The notes: a model not told the origin generated them from the letters alone. DNA of 64,000 nt from Parahoeflea alexandrii (GCF_027214025.1 NZ_JAPWHB010000002.1:558001-622000); one strand, 5' to 3'; shown: positions 37,501 through 46,053, numbered from the stretch's first letter. Program-made: numbers and translations.

Positions 37501-38028
37501 GGACCCGATCACCAGTACATCGCAATGCGCCCAGCGCTTTTCATATTCTTGCGGATCCGGCGCATGGCTCGCCCGGCCGAGCCCGGCTGCCTTGCGGATT
37601 GCCGGCTCGTAGAGCTTTTCCCACAGCGCTGCCGGCCACATGAAGGTCTTGTAGTAGAAGCCGGCGCCGAGGAACGGCGACAGCGCCGAATTGACCGCGC
37701 CGACATCGAAACCGAGCGAGGGCCAGCGGTTCTGGCTTTCGGCCACCAGTCCCTCGCGCAAGCCGACCATCGAGGCGCGCAGATTGGGCTCGCGGGTCTC
37801 GCCATCGCCTATCGTCACCAGCGCGTTGGGTTCCGACGCGCCGCCGCTCAGGAGACCGCGCGGCCGGTGGTACTTGAACGAGCGGCCCATCAGGCTGACG
37901 CCGTTGGCGAGCAGCGCAGAGGCCAGCGTATCGCCGGCATAGCCCTCGAACCGCTTGCCGTCGAAGGAAAAGCCGATGCGGCGCGACCGGTCGATCAGGC
38001 CGCCATCGGAAAACCGGGAGAAGCTCAT
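34528..38028 (-). CDS. soxA: sarcosine oxidase alpha subunit fused to a gamma-like C-terminus
   Basis: 1166 residues, about 170-180 longer than a usual SoxA. Order: N-terminal 2Fe-2S-like/octopine dehydrogenase region with FKYHRPRGLLSGGASEPNALV; FAD/NAD domain (CDVLVIGSGPAGLIAAL near 170, then CDENSGFGGRLL); folate-binding GcvT-like domain (LGKIDLSGKDAARFLDLIY and GLGKMVSGKKDDFIGQ). The usual SoxA end, near SSPVFLE (about 980), is followed by ~180 residues resembling SoxG, with RFSLSGPEAAGIIATQ and DDFEIMAFSTYARDLAESL. It oxidises sarcosine to glycine, feeding C1 units to folate. ATG at 38028 overlaps the soxD stop. Confidence 0.9.
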   Translation of the reverse strand: MSFSRFSDGGLIDRSRRIGFSFDGKRFEGYAGDTLASALLANGVSLMGRSFKYHRPRGLLSGGASEPNALVTIGDGETREPNLRASMVGLREGLVAESQNRWPSLGFDVGAVNSALSPFLGAGFYYKTFMWPAALWEKLYEPAIRKAAGLGRASHAPDPQEYEKRWAHCDVLVIGSGPAGLIAALTAARAGARVVLCDENSGFGGRLLKDRVEIGDADGPGFAASVIAELEANPNVRLLSNTTVFGTYDSGVYGAVERRDGAGSGPAQRVWRIVAKRAVLAAGAEERPLVFGGNDRPGVMTASLMRGLANAQAIRPGDHVAVFATGPSGHESARDLIARGLEVTLVDARAEIPAVELAASDGARLLAGHVVADALGGKAVSGVEAVNRASGERLRIGVDALAMAGGWNPVVHLACHRGDRPVWNADSGMFLPPKERDGLMVAGSAAGVLDLAGCLKSGAEQGARAASELGFKPKPADLPASREACGGSAGFTTLWHVAEARGKAFVDFQNDVTVADLGLAVREGYGHVELAKRYTTTGMATDQGKLSNVNAIGILAENRGLTPDQVGTTTFRPFYTPVSIGALAGEHRGAHYRPVRRSPLHGWAEKHGAVFIEAGAWMRASHFPQGEETGWKQACDRETLAVRASVGISDASTLGKIDLSGKDAARFLDLIYTGKMSTLAIGKARYGLTLREDGLLMDDGTVSRLGENHYLITTTTAAAGEAMAHMEFCAQALWPELDVRLASVTDQWAQITVAGPASREVLKRVVDADISEAAMPFLAVREVRLHSGLAARLFRISFSGELAFELAVPARHGEAVAEAILEAGKPFGIVPYGLEALNVLRIEKGFITHAEIDGRTTPGDLGLGKMVSGKKDDFIGQVMLSREGLQRADREQLVGLVPLNPAQRVLAGGHLLEPGAVPSMASDQGHVTSSCWSPHLNSTIALAMLKRGRERHGEVLIVWDPLRGIETEVRVSSPVFLEAPEEEPIAAVREYAPIAARDGGAPDLLDGLTVSASDRVSLTQLPDAPVCLVAGPMAKDAAVRRAAKAGDGTIRTVQPGQALVVGEAGEGFAALAARLGASADLSLCDLSDARVRFSLSGPEAAGIIATQSAVDTDAKLFKTGASAPTLFGHVPVQLTRLGKDDFEIMAFSTYARDLAESLSRAIRLLG

Positions 38029-38369
38029 GCCTTGCCCCTCCCCTTGGAGGCGGCTTTCGCCGGCTTGGCCGGAGCCGCCTTGCGGCCCGGTTTCGCAGCA
38101 CTCGCCTGAGCAAACTCCGCCGCGTCGACGACCGAATGGACGGCATGGTTGAAGGTGTCGCGCTCCACCACCAGCCAGCGCCGGCAGCCGCCCGAATGCT
38201 GCCAGTGCTCCTTCATCACGCCGCGGACATTGTCGCGCAGATGCACATAGGCGTCCCAGGCGGCAAACTTCGCCTCGGGCGCCGGCCGCACCGGACCGGC
38301 GTCGCCGCGAATGGTGAACTCTTCCTTGGGCCGCACCCCGCAATGGGGACAGGTGATCAGACTGGCCAT
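38025..38369 (-). CDS. soxD: sarcosine oxidase delta subunit
   Basis: 114 residues: ITCPHCGVRPKEEFTIRGDA carries the zinc-binding Cys pair typical of SoxD, followed by WDAYVHLRDNVRGVMKEHWQHSGGCRRWL and NHAVHSV. A Lys/Ala-rich C-terminal tail (KAAPAKPAKAASKGRGKA) is added. It is a small structural subunit of heterotetrameric sarcosine oxidase. It lies 12 bp after soxB and overlaps soxA by 4 bp. Confidence 0.94.
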   Translation of the reverse strand: MASLITCPHCGVRPKEEFTIRGDAGPVRPAPEAKFAAWDAYVHLRDNVRGVMKEHWQHSGGCRRWLVVERDTFNHAVHSVVDAAEFAQASAAKPGRKAAPAKPAKAASKGRGKA

Positions 38370-38381
38370 TCTATCCGCCCC

Positions 38382-39632
38382 CTAGTGCAGGTTTGCCTGG
38401 GCGCCGTGCCCGGTTTCGTCGATCTGATAGCCGCGGCTGAAGCGGTCGAGCCGGAACGCCTTTGCAAGCTCGTGCGTCTCGCCGGTGGCGAGCAGATGCG
38501 CGAAACACCAGCCCGAGGCCGGCGTCGCCTTGAAGCCACCATAGCACCAGCCGCAATTGAGATAGAGGTCATCGACCGGCGTCCGGTCGATGATCGGCGA
38601 GCCGTCCATCGACATGTCCATTACCCCGCCCCAGGCGCGCAGCACCTTGACCCGGGACACCGAGGGCACCATGGCGCAGGCCGCCTCCATGACGCTTTCC
38701 ACCGTCGCAAGATTGCCGCGCTGGGCGTAGGAGTTGTAGAGATCAAGGCTGCCGCCGAACACCAGCCCGCCCTTGTCGGACTGCGACATGTAAAACAGCG
38801 CCGCGCCGAAGGTCACCACCTGGTCGATGAACGGCTTGATGCCTTCCGAGACGAAGGCCTGCAGCACCTGGCTTTCGACCGGCAGCCGCATCCCGGCCAT
38901 TTCCGCCACGCGGCCGGAATTGCCGGCCGCCGCCAGCCCCAACCTGTTGCAGCCGATGAAGCCGCGCGAGGTCTCGACGCCAACGACGCGGCCGCCCTCG
39001 CGGCGGATGCCGGTGACCTCGCAGTTCTGGATCAGATCCACGCCGCGGCTGTCCGCACCCCGCGCGTAACCCCAGGCGACGCCATCATGCCGCGCGGTGC
39101 CGCCGCGCCGCTGCATCAGCCCGCCATGCACGGGAAAGCGCGGATTGTCGAAATCGAGAAACGGTACCAGCTCGCGCACCTGCTCGCGACCAAGCAATTC
39201 CGCGTCCTCGCCGGCCAGCCGCATGGCATTGCCGCGCCGCGCGAACGCGTCGCGTTGCCCGTCGGAGTGATAGAGGTTGATCACCCCGCGCTGCGACATC
39301 ATCGCGTTGAAATTGAGCTCCTGCTCGAGCCCTTCCCACAACTTGAGCGAATGCGAATAGAACGGCTCGTTGCCCTCAAGCAGGTAGTTGGCCCGCACGA
39401 TCGTGGTGTTACGCCCGACATTGCCCGAGCCGAGATAGCCCTTCTCCAGCACTGCGACATTGGTGATGCCGTGGTTTTTTGCCAGATAATAGGCGGTGGC
39501 CAGCCCGTGCCCGCCGCCGCCGACGATGATCACGTCATAGTGCTTCTTCGGCTCCGGCTCCCGCCACGCCGGCCGCCAGCCTTTGTTGCCCGAAAGCCCC
39601 TGTTTGAAGATCGAAAATGCCGAATATTTCAT
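38382..39632 (-). CDS. soxB: sarcosine oxidase beta subunit
   Basis: A 416-residue flavoprotein. YSAFSIFKQGLSGNKGW and YDVIIVGGGGHGLATAYYLA are the SoxB start; VGRNTTIVRANYLL, a HDGVAWGYARGAD block with the covalent-FMN His region, and CGWCYGGFKATPASGW follow. The beta subunit binds FAD and covalent FMN and oxidises sarcosine. I start at the ATG at 39632 (MKYSAF), which matches family starts, over 39662. First gene of soxB-soxD-soxA. Confidence 0.95.
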   Translation of the reverse strand: MKYSAFSIFKQGLSGNKGWRPAWREPEPKKHYDVIIVGGGGHGLATAYYLAKNHGITNVAVLEKGYLGSGNVGRNTTIVRANYLLEGNEPFYSHSLKLWEGLEQELNFNAMMSQRGVINLYHSDGQRDAFARRGNAMRLAGEDAELLGREQVRELVPFLDFDNPRFPVHGGLMQRRGGTARHDGVAWGYARGADSRGVDLIQNCEVTGIRREGGRVVGVETSRGFIGCNRLGLAAAGNSGRVAEMAGMRLPVESQVLQAFVSEGIKPFIDQVVTFGAALFYMSQSDKGGLVFGGSLDLYNSYAQRGNLATVESVMEAACAMVPSVSRVKVLRAWGGVMDMSMDGSPIIDRTPVDDLYLNCGWCYGGFKATPASGWCFAHLLATGETHELAKAFRLDRFSRGYQIDETGHGAQANLH

Positions 39633-39754
39633 GACCCTGCCCATGCCCCGAATGTAACGCATAGGAGAGCCGCGAGAGGCACGGTGTCAAGGACAGGACG
39701 CGACGCGGCGGGGGATTGTTTGCGGCGTGGGGGGATGAAAGATGCAATCAGCAG

Positions 39755-40636
39755 TCAGGCTGCCTTGAAGCGATTGGTGCGATGCCAATCAAGATAGTAG
39801 GGATGCGGCCGCAATCTCGGATTTTCAGGAACGATTGCCTTCATATCCGGCCTCAACAGGTGGGAGACATCGTGATTAAGCTGGCGAGATTTCAATATGG
39901 TGTAGTCATCATCCATCGATAGCAGCCCGCGATCGAACATCCAGTGCACAGTCCCTGACAGAGCAATGCCATTTTGCACCGAGTCGGGCCCGTTCTCCTC
40001 AACCGGCATGATGTGCGCGGCCTCGACTTCCGGCCGGCCTTTGCCATTGATCAACCGCAAACCAGTGAAGGCGCAGCGCCGGTCATAGGCAATACGGACA
40101 TGCTGCCGGAATTTGACATCCCTGAATCGGCGATTGACCAATTGCTCGACAAGAGGGCGCTCCAATGGTGCTTGGGGCGGTTCGTCGAACTCATTGACAA
40201 GGTCAACTTCATCATAGCGTTCAGGCCACGGTACCCGTTCACTCATTCCCGCCGTAAGTATGGCATCGTACTCTTCGTCGTCGATCACCCGAACCGCTTG
40301 GACGGCGCGTCCTCCGCTCACCTTACCATCGGCAAGGAACAATTGGCGTTCAAAGCCGCCATTCTCCTGATAACCAACCAGCCGATCGAAATCGATGTAG
40401 TTCTTGAGGTCGGCGTAGAAATGATCGGGCCGCAAGGGATCTTGGCGGACTCCGGTGACGAGTGCTGTAGCCCAGTAAAATCGGCCCGTTTGACGATCCA
40501 GAGGCCCGTAATAGATGATCGGTTGAGCAATGACCTGCTCTACCCGCGAAAGGTACTGTTTGGGAAAATGATAATAGCGATCCGGCAGGTCATCATAGGC
40601 ACTGTCCGCCTTGTGATAGAAGATTGCTGCTACCAT
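39755..40636 (-). CDS. HNH endonuclease
   Basis: 293 residues. The C-terminal half has an HNH nuclease: YDRRCAFTGLRLINGKG, EVEAAHIMPVEENGPDS, QNGIALSGTVHWMFDRGLLSMDDDY. The N-terminal half (YYHFPKQYLSRVEQ, then RVIDDEEYDAIL) may be a DNA- or modification-recognition domain. Stand-alone nucleases of this layout are often restriction-like, but no methylase or partner is adjacent. Codon use is somewhat less GC-rich than its neighbours, hinting at transfer. Confidence 0.88.
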   Translation of the reverse strand: MVAAIFYHKADSAYDDLPDRYYHFPKQYLSRVEQVIAQPIIYYGPLDRQTGRFYWATALVTGVRQDPLRPDHFYADLKNYIDFDRLVGYQENGGFERQLFLADGKVSGGRAVQAVRVIDDEEYDAILTAGMSERVPWPERYDEVDLVNEFDEPPQAPLERPLVEQLVNRRFRDVKFRQHVRIAYDRRCAFTGLRLINGKGRPEVEAAHIMPVEENGPDSVQNGIALSGTVHWMFDRGLLSMDDDYTILKSRQLNHDVSHLLRPDMKAIVPENPRLRPHPYYLDWHRTNRFKAA

Positions 40637-40772
40637 GAAGTCGATCCAATTCCACCACTTACGGCGGACACCATATTCGACAAAGCTTGAAAGATTACAA
40701 GCTCTTTGCCGAATGCCGAAAATTGTCCAGCCGTTGATACCTGCAAACAGGCAGCAGCGGTCGCGATGCCCA

Positions 40773-40810
40773 ACCCTCCCCCTTGTGGGGAGGGTCGGAC
40801 CGTAGGTCCG
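40773..40810. repeat. C-rich intergenic palindrome A
   Basis: ACCCTCCCC/GGGGAGGGT (40773-40781 and 40787-40795, loop CTTGT) is followed at once by CGGACC/GGTCCG (40796-40801 and 40805-40810). It lies in the 479-bp gap 40637-41115, which holds no gene I can support. The form is like repeats dispersed in Hyphomicrobiales genomes. Confidence 0.7.
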
Positions 40811-40862
40811 GGGCGGGGTTCTTGCAATTTTTCCGCAAATCTTGAGCCGAAAGATAGCTCAC

Positions 40863-40902
40863 AAGCCCCTCCCCAACCCCTCCCCACAGGTGGGAGGGGC
40901 TT
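40863..40902. repeat. C-rich intergenic palindrome B
   Basis: AAGCCCCTCCC and its complement (40863-40873 and 40892-40902) pair across 18 nt; a second CCCCTCCC at 40877-40884 can pair with the same right arm. It is related in composition to palindrome A, 60 bp away. Confidence 0.65.
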
Positions 40903-41115
40903 ATCTGCCGCGAGCATCCCCATCCCCTTTCATCTCCCGGCCACCGCACACCACACCACTCAAGCCTTCTGTCCAAACGGATGCCGCGGGTGTGAGGATC
41001 CGGCAGTGGTGGTGAGTGTTCGCTTGAGGATTTGGGGCGTGGAGATAACAGAACCGGGCCTCCCGGTCCTGCCTCGACCAGCCCGGCCCCTCCCCGGGAC
41101 CGGGCCAAGCCGGTG

Positions 41116-41580
41116 TCAGGGCTTGATGTAGGTGTAGCCCTGCATCTGCAGGTGCGAGAGTTCGGCCACGCCGGAAGGCACGATGTCTTCCTCGAACACG
41201 TCGAACAGGTCGTTCTCGTAGCTGATCTTGCGGCCCTTGAGCGTGTTGTTGCAGACATTGATCGCCACGTTCTGGCCTTTCAGGCTCAGCACCTGGCCCT
41301 GCAGCGCCTCGTTGGTCTTGGCGTGGGCCAGCAGGCCAAGGCCATTGCCGTGCAGCACCACCTTGATCTCCATGTTCTCGGCGCCGACCGCGTTGATGTG
41401 GTTCTGGATGTTCCTGAGCGCGCCCTTGTAGGCCTTGTCGTCTTCGCCGCCATTGTAGTTGATGTGATAGACAACCTTCTGCTTGCCGTAGCGCTCGTTG
41501 GCGCCGGCATTGCCGGCAACCGCCAATACCAGTCCGAGTGTGATCGTGACCGCTGTGCAGAGTCTGGTGAAAAGTCGCAT
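41116..41580 (-). CDS. periplasmic DsrE-family protein
   Basis: 154 residues with a signal peptide (MRLFTRLCTAVTITLGLVLAVAGNAGANE). The mature part, KVVYHINYNGGEDDKAYKGALRNIQNHI, then EIKVVLHGNGLGLLA and INVCNNTLKGRKI, is the DsrE fold with the single conserved Cys. Relatives bind or transfer sulfur species. GGGAGGAACTC precedes the ATG at 41580. It lies 116 bp downstream of the membrane LuxR-type regulator on the same strand, suggesting a shared sulfur-related role. Confidence 0.88.
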   Translation of the reverse strand: MRLFTRLCTAVTITLGLVLAVAGNAGANERYGKQKVVYHINYNGGEDDKAYKGALRNIQNHINAVGAENMEIKVVLHGNGLGLLAHAKTNEALQGQVLSLKGQNVAINVCNNTLKGRKISYENDLFDVFEEDIVPSGVAELSHLQMQGYTYIKP

Positions 41581-41696
41581 GAGTTCCTCCCGAATGTGAC
41601 TGTGAAGCGCGAACGTGAGCAACAACGTCGCGCATCACAGTGTCGCACCCGGCGGCGACGAACTTAACTGGAAGGACTGCGTGTTTTTCACCGAAA

Positions 41697-43022
41697 TCAG
41701 CCTAGGGAAACCCCTTGGTCGTAGCCCAGGCGGGTGGCGATCTGCACCAGATGCGCCATGGTTCCGGCTTCCGTCTTGTGCAGCAGATTCGTCCGGTGGA
41801 ACTCGACCGTCTTCGGACTGATGCCGAGCGCACCGGCGATCGCACGGGTCTGCTTGCCGTTGCAGATCAGCTCCAGGATCTCGCGCTCGCGGCTCGTCAG
41901 GCTCTTCATCCGCTCTTCGTATTGCCGGAATTCGGCGGGCGTCTCAGCCTCCGCCTGGCCGGCCCCGCTGGCAGCCGGCTCTCCGCGGCGCCGCGCGTAG
42001 AGCCCGGCGCCGGTCAGGCCCAGCGCCATCAGCGCGGCCACGACCGCCAGCCAGCCGGAAGACGATCCCGCTTCGGTGGTCCCGGCGGCCAGCGTCACAC
42101 GCTCCTGGTATCGTCCAACCAGCTTGCGCGTGGTCTCGTAGGACAGCGGCGCCGACCACAAATCGCGCAGGCCATAGGCCGAGGCAATCGCTTGATCCTG
42201 GCTCCGCAGCAAGGCAATGAGCACGGTCTCGCGCAGGTGCTTGTCGACCTTCCGCAGCGCCGCGAACGGCCATTCGGAAAACAGCGGGCCGCTGACCCGG
42301 TAGGGAAAACCGCGATGATCCTGCGCGTTGAGCACGCGGAAATCCTCGAGCCTGATCTGCCCGTCGCCGGCGAGAGTTTCCAGAAGACCGGCGCGGATGA
42401 CGCCGGCGTCAACCTCCCCGCGCGCCACCGCAGCCACGATCTCGTCATGCGGAAAGCCCATGAAACGCAGCGATGCAAGGTCGCGGAACGCGTCGACGCC
42501 CTGTGTCTGCATCTGGCTCCAGGCGACCTGGAAGCCGCCGAAAGCGTCGGGGCTGACCGCCGCCAGCTTCCTGCCCTTCAGGTCGTTGAGCGAGGCCACC
42601 GGGCTGTCCTTCGCGACGATGATCGCGGTGCCGAACCGCGACAGGTGCGAGTTGGAAATCTCCGCCCAGCGCTCCCGCGTCGCAATGGCGCTCAAGTCAT
42701 GGCGGGCGGCGAGCGCGACATAGTGGCCGGGATTGGTGATCAGGAAGTCAAGCCGGTCGGCCTCGATCTCGCTTTCCACCGACGACAGCGACACCGGGAT
42801 GAGCTCGAACCGCCAGCCCTCGACGCTGTCGCCGAGATAGGCCGCAAGCGATCGCCACTCAGCAAGCGCGGCGGCGTTGCCGCGATAGGCCAGCACGCCG
42901 ATATGCGCCGTCCGCGGCGCTGCGGCATCGTCGCCGGCGCTTGGCCGCGCACGGCCATCGCCAGCTGCGAGCAAGCCGCACAGCATGACCAGTACGCCGG
43001 TGAAGCGTTTCGGAAAATGCAA
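41697..43022 (-). CDS. membrane-anchored regulator: PhnD-like sensor, TM helix, LuxR HTH
   Basis: 441 residues. N-terminal signal/anchor (about 1-25), a periplasmic-binding-like PhnD domain (HIGVLAYRGNAAALAEW, DRLDFLITNPGHYVALAA, LKGRKLAAVSPDAFGGFQVAW), one TM helix near 323-345 and a cytoplasmic LuxR helix-turn-helix at about 375-435 (LTSREREILELICNGKQTRAIA, GISPKTVEFHRTNLL). There is no kinase or receiver domain, so it should carry a signal from periplasm to DNA in one chain. The PhnD-like fold resembles the sensor of TtrS-type kinases. Start is TTG at 43022 with GGAGGAGAAGGATC; an ATG at 42986 is possible. Confidence 0.87.
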   Translation of the reverse strand: MHFPKRFTGVLVMLCGLLAAGDGRARPSAGDDAAAPRTAHIGVLAYRGNAAALAEWRSLAAYLGDSVEGWRFELIPVSLSSVESEIEADRLDFLITNPGHYVALAARHDLSAIATRERWAEISNSHLSRFGTAIIVAKDSPVASLNDLKGRKLAAVSPDAFGGFQVAWSQMQTQGVDAFRDLASLRFMGFPHDEIVAAVARGEVDAGVIRAGLLETLAGDGQIRLEDFRVLNAQDHRGFPYRVSGPLFSEWPFAALRKVDKHLRETVLIALLRSQDQAIASAYGLRDLWSAPLSYETTRKLVGRYQERVTLAAGTTEAGSSSGWLAVVAALMALGLTGAGLYARRRGEPAASGAGQAEAETPAEFRQYEERMKSLTSREREILELICNGKQTRAIAGALGISPKTVEFHRTNLLHKTEAGTMAHLVQIATRLGYDQGVSLG

Positions 43023-43260
43023 GATCCTTCTCCTCCCAAGAGCATCCTACATATGCAACCCGATGAATACCATTGCCCTCAGGCCAAAGGCAACGCCGCC
43101 CCGCCCGGTGCGGGCCTTGGCGGGGTACGTCCTGGCGGTCCGGCATCCGGTTGAAACGTCAGGCGCCGCGCATCCGGCTGGACACGCGGCGCGTGAGCGT
43201 CATTTGCATGAGCTTCGACCCCGGAGGTTGGCGATGCCGGGCAATGCCGGCCGTCCCCGG

Positions 43261-44613
43261 TCAGTCCAGCGGCAGTCTTTCCAGGAGTTTCAGACCGGCC
43301 AGCACCTTTTCCGAGGCCGCGTTGACCTTGTCGATCTCGTTCAGCGCGCCCTTGACGTTGCCCGAGTTGAACTGCCGCGCGGCCTCGATGCCGTGATGGT
43401 GGACATCGGCGTGGGGCGCCTCGAGTGCGATGAAATGGCTGTTGGAGCCAAGCGCCGTGTGGCGCAGGCTGTCATACCATTTGCCCAGGCGGCAATCGTG
43501 ATGGTTGGACAATTCGTTCGCCTTCAGCCCTTCCCGGCCGATGATCATGTTGGCCAGCCGCCGCTTCCAGATCACGTGGTCCGACTGCGCCAGCTTGACG
43601 ATCTTGCCCGGGAAATTCGCCTTGCCGAGATAAAGCAGGCGGGAGTTGATGCCTGCCTGGGCGTCGCCCATGCAGTCAACCAGGTCTTCCAGCTGCTCCA
43701 GCGAATCGCCGGAACTCATGGCAACGGTCCCAATGCCGCTGGCCACGCTCTGCGACGCTTCCTTCTGCTGCTCCAGCGCCACCGCGATATGGTCCGCATT
43801 GGCGATCACGTCGCTGAGTTCGCGGGATGCATTGGCAAGCGCCGTACGCAGATTGGCAAGCGCCGTATCGCCGTTCTGCGCCGAGGCCCGGCTCGAGTCC
43901 ATGGCGCTGACCATGCCGGTCAGACCGCTGTGCAGCCGGGTGACGATATCGCCGATTTCCTGGGTCGCGATCGCGGTCCGGTCGGACAGCGCCTTGACCT
44001 CGGCGGCGATCACCGCGAAGCCGCGCCCCGCCTCGCCGGCGCGCGCCGCTTCCACCGCCGCGTTGATCGCCAGGATATTGGTTTGCGAGGCGATCTTCCT
44101 GATGTCGGCTGCAATCGCCGAGATATTGGTGCCCAGTTCCTCGACAACGCTGATTCCCGCACTGGTTTCGACCAGTGCATGATTGATGGTCGCCATGCTC
44201 TTGGAGGTCTCGGTCAGTGCGTCTTCGCTGATGCTGCTGGCTTCATTGGCGCGCCGGACATTGTTTCTGATCTCCTCGCCATGCTGCGCAACCTCGTTCA
44301 CCGTGGCGGCCATCTCCTCGGCCGCCGCAGCGATTCCCTGCGCCTCGCCATCGATGTGCCTGAGGTCGTAGAGCAGCTTGGCCGACATCGCCGCCGTCTC
44401 GTTGACGCTGATCGAGGTCTTGACCACATCGTCAAGTTCTGCTGTCGAGCGATCGCGGCAGCGGCGGATGAGCGCGGCGATCGCCTGCGACAGTTCATCC
44501 GTCCCCTTTGGCTCGTGGGTGAAATCGTCATTGGTCGCCGATCGGATGCAATCGAGCAGGTCGTCCGTTTCCGAACCATGCGACTGAACACTGACACTTG
44601 CTGGAAGCCCCAC
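43261..44613 (-). CDS. soluble chemoreceptor with C-terminal CZB zinc-binding domain
   Basis: 450 residues, no membrane segment. The middle is an MCP signalling domain ([41 protein letters not shown]). The C-terminal ~120 residues form a CZB domain: [27 protein letters not shown] and [12 protein letters not shown], giving the conserved His-Cys-His zinc set. CZB receptors sense zinc or hypochlorous acid in the cytoplasm. I chose the GTG at 44613, with AGGAG 6 nt upstream, over a TTG at 44661. Confidence 0.9.
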   Translation of the reverse strand: MGLPASVSVQSHGSETDDLLDCIRSATNDDFTHEPKGTDELSQAIAALIRRCRDRSTAELDDVVKTSISVNETAAMSAKLLYDLRHIDGEAQGIAAAAEEMAATVNEVAQHGEEIRNNVRRANEASSISEDALTETSKSMATINHALVETSAGISVVEELGTNISAIAADIRKIASQTNILAINAAVEAARAGEAGRGFAVIAAEVKALSDRTAIATQEIGDIVTRLHSGLTGMVSAMDSSRASAQNGDTALANLRTALANASRELSDVIANADHIAVALEQQKEASQSVASGIGTVAMSSGDSLEQLEDLVDCMGDAQAGINSRLLYLGKANFPGKIVKLAQSDHVIWKRRLANMIIGREGLKANELSNHHDCRLGKWYDSLRHTALGSNSHFIALEAPHADVHHHGIEAARQFNSGNVKGALNEIDKVNAASEKVLAGLKLLERLPLD

Positions 44614-44804
44614 TATCAACTCCTGAAAATATGCCCCGCACGTCGGGCCGGTTCCGCTCAATATGTAGATGTTTTTAGTTAGAGTTTATTAATCAAGACT
44701 TAGCGGAGCCGGCGCTGGCGGCGCCGCTGCAGCTTTTTTTTGCAGCTCTCGCGGAGTGGCGTTTTCCGGTGCCGGCGGAGGACGCCCGGTCTGCCCGGCG
44801 ACGC

Positions 44805-45731
44805 TCAGGCGTCGATAATCGCGCCGAGCCGGAGCACCAGCTTGCGGTCGAACTGCCTGTCGCGCTCGAACATCCACCCGAGCGCCTTGCCGGGACTCCA
44901 GCCCTGCTTGTAGGGCCGGATCGATGTCAGCGCATCGAAGACATCGCAGACGGTGGCAATCCGCACCAGCTGGCTGATTTCGGACCCGGCCAGCCGCGAT
45001 GGATAGCCGCTGCCGTCGAGTGCCTCATGATGATGCAGGCAGATGTCCAGCACCTCATCGGGGATGGCAGGATGCGCCTTGAGGATCTGGTGCCCGCGCC
45101 TTGGGTGGCTCTTGATCGCGGACCGCTCGGAAGCCGTCAGCGCGCCCTGTTTCTGCAGGATCCCGGTCGCAATCGTCAGCTTGCCGACGTCGTGCAGCAA
45201 ACCGCCGACGATCAGCAGCTCGACCGTCTCCACATCGAGGTCCAGCGCATCGCCGAGCTTTCCCATCAGGATACTGACCGCCAGCGAATGCTGGAACGTG
45301 GTTTCATCCTTGTGCTTGAGCCGGGTGACTTCGAAGAAGAACGACGACGTCTGTTGATCGGCCTGGGTGATCTCTTCGACCACCGGCTTGATGCTTGCCA
45401 TATCGAAGAGGTCACCGGTGACAAGGCCGATGAGTTCGGCCTTGAGGATCCTTGTCGAGCGCGCCACCGTGGCGGCGGCCTCGGCCCGCGCCTCAGCCGG
45501 CGAGAGCGGCAGGTTCGCCCTGCCCCTGTCCGGCAGCCGCGCGCCGTTACCGCCAACAGCGCCCAATGTCGTGTTGATGAGCACAAACTCGGCCGGGCTT
45601 TTAAGGATGGCGCTGAGTTCCCGATCTGAATCGAGAAAGAATCGGCGTTTGCCGAATGCAACTTCGGAACACTCCACCGCTTCGACGAACATGCCTCTTT
45701 TGATCTCAGTCTTGGGAATGCGCGTGAGCAT
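44805..45731 (-). CDS. HD-GYP domain cyclic-di-GMP phosphodiesterase
   Basis: 308 residues. The N-terminal ~120 residues (TRIPKTEIKRGMFVEAVECS, RRFFLDSD) match DUF3391. The HD-GYP domain has FQHSLAVSILM, LLHDVGKLTIATGILQKQG, SHPRRGHQIL, CLHHHEALDGSGYPSRLAG and TVCDVFDALTSIRPY, with all metal-binding His/Asp residues. It should hydrolyse c-di-GMP and so favour motility. It lies upstream of, and in line with, the CZB chemoreceptor. Confidence 0.93.
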   Translation of the reverse strand: MLTRIPKTEIKRGMFVEAVECSEVAFGKRRFFLDSDRELSAILKSPAEFVLINTTLGAVGGNGARLPDRGRANLPLSPAEARAEAAATVARSTRILKAELIGLVTGDLFDMASIKPVVEEITQADQQTSSFFFEVTRLKHKDETTFQHSLAVSILMGKLGDALDLDVETVELLIVGGLLHDVGKLTIATGILQKQGALTASERSAIKSHPRRGHQILKAHPAIPDEVLDICLHHHEALDGSGYPSRLAGSEISQLVRIATVCDVFDALTSIRPYKQGWSPGKALGWMFERDRQFDRKLVLRLGAIIDA

Positions 45732-46053
45732 TAACGGACCTGAAGAGAAAATTAGGAAACGCTAATTGTAAGTATATGAGAGACCGTTTCAGAAGTATGA
45801 ACTGCGGCATCTTCCTTTAACAGGGCGGCAGGCAGCAGTGCCCAGCTGCCGGCTGCCATTGCAAAGGCCGGATTGTGCAACGGTCGTCGCGGGAGCATTC
45901 ATGGCTGAGGACCGTTTCGAGGTTCTGTGTATGGCGCAGGACTTGGCATTCGGCCCGGCAGCCGCCTAACGCCCCTCGGTTTCCGGTGGGTTGATAAATC
46001 TCCGCAATAGGATAGCGTGTAATTACGAATCTCTAATATAATGCAACGATTGA
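45732..46053. other. intergenic region, no gene supported
   Basis: This 322-bp gap separates the divergent HD-GYP and response-regulator genes, so it must hold both promoters; AT-rich stretches at 45745-45785 and 46005-46050 are the likely places. A 22-codon ORF (45901-45969, starting MAEDRFEV, GGGAGCATTC before it) is the only coding hint and is weak. Confidence 0.4.

Noticed and set aside
38029-38343. SoxA extended upstream to 38343
   Set aside because: This would overlap all of soxD in another frame; the ATG at 38028 matches family starts.
38136-39797. 553-codon plus-strand ORF opposite soxB
   Set aside because: Shadow of soxB/soxD; no family-like sequence and no ribosome-binding site.
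42985-44682. 565-codon plus-strand ORF opposite the CZB chemoreceptor
   Set aside because: Antisense shadow; composition unlike a protein and the minus strand has an intact MCP.
44700-44760. GC hairpin followed by a T8 run as a terminator
   Set aside because: The T-run is on the plus strand, where no gene ends; both neighbours are leftward.
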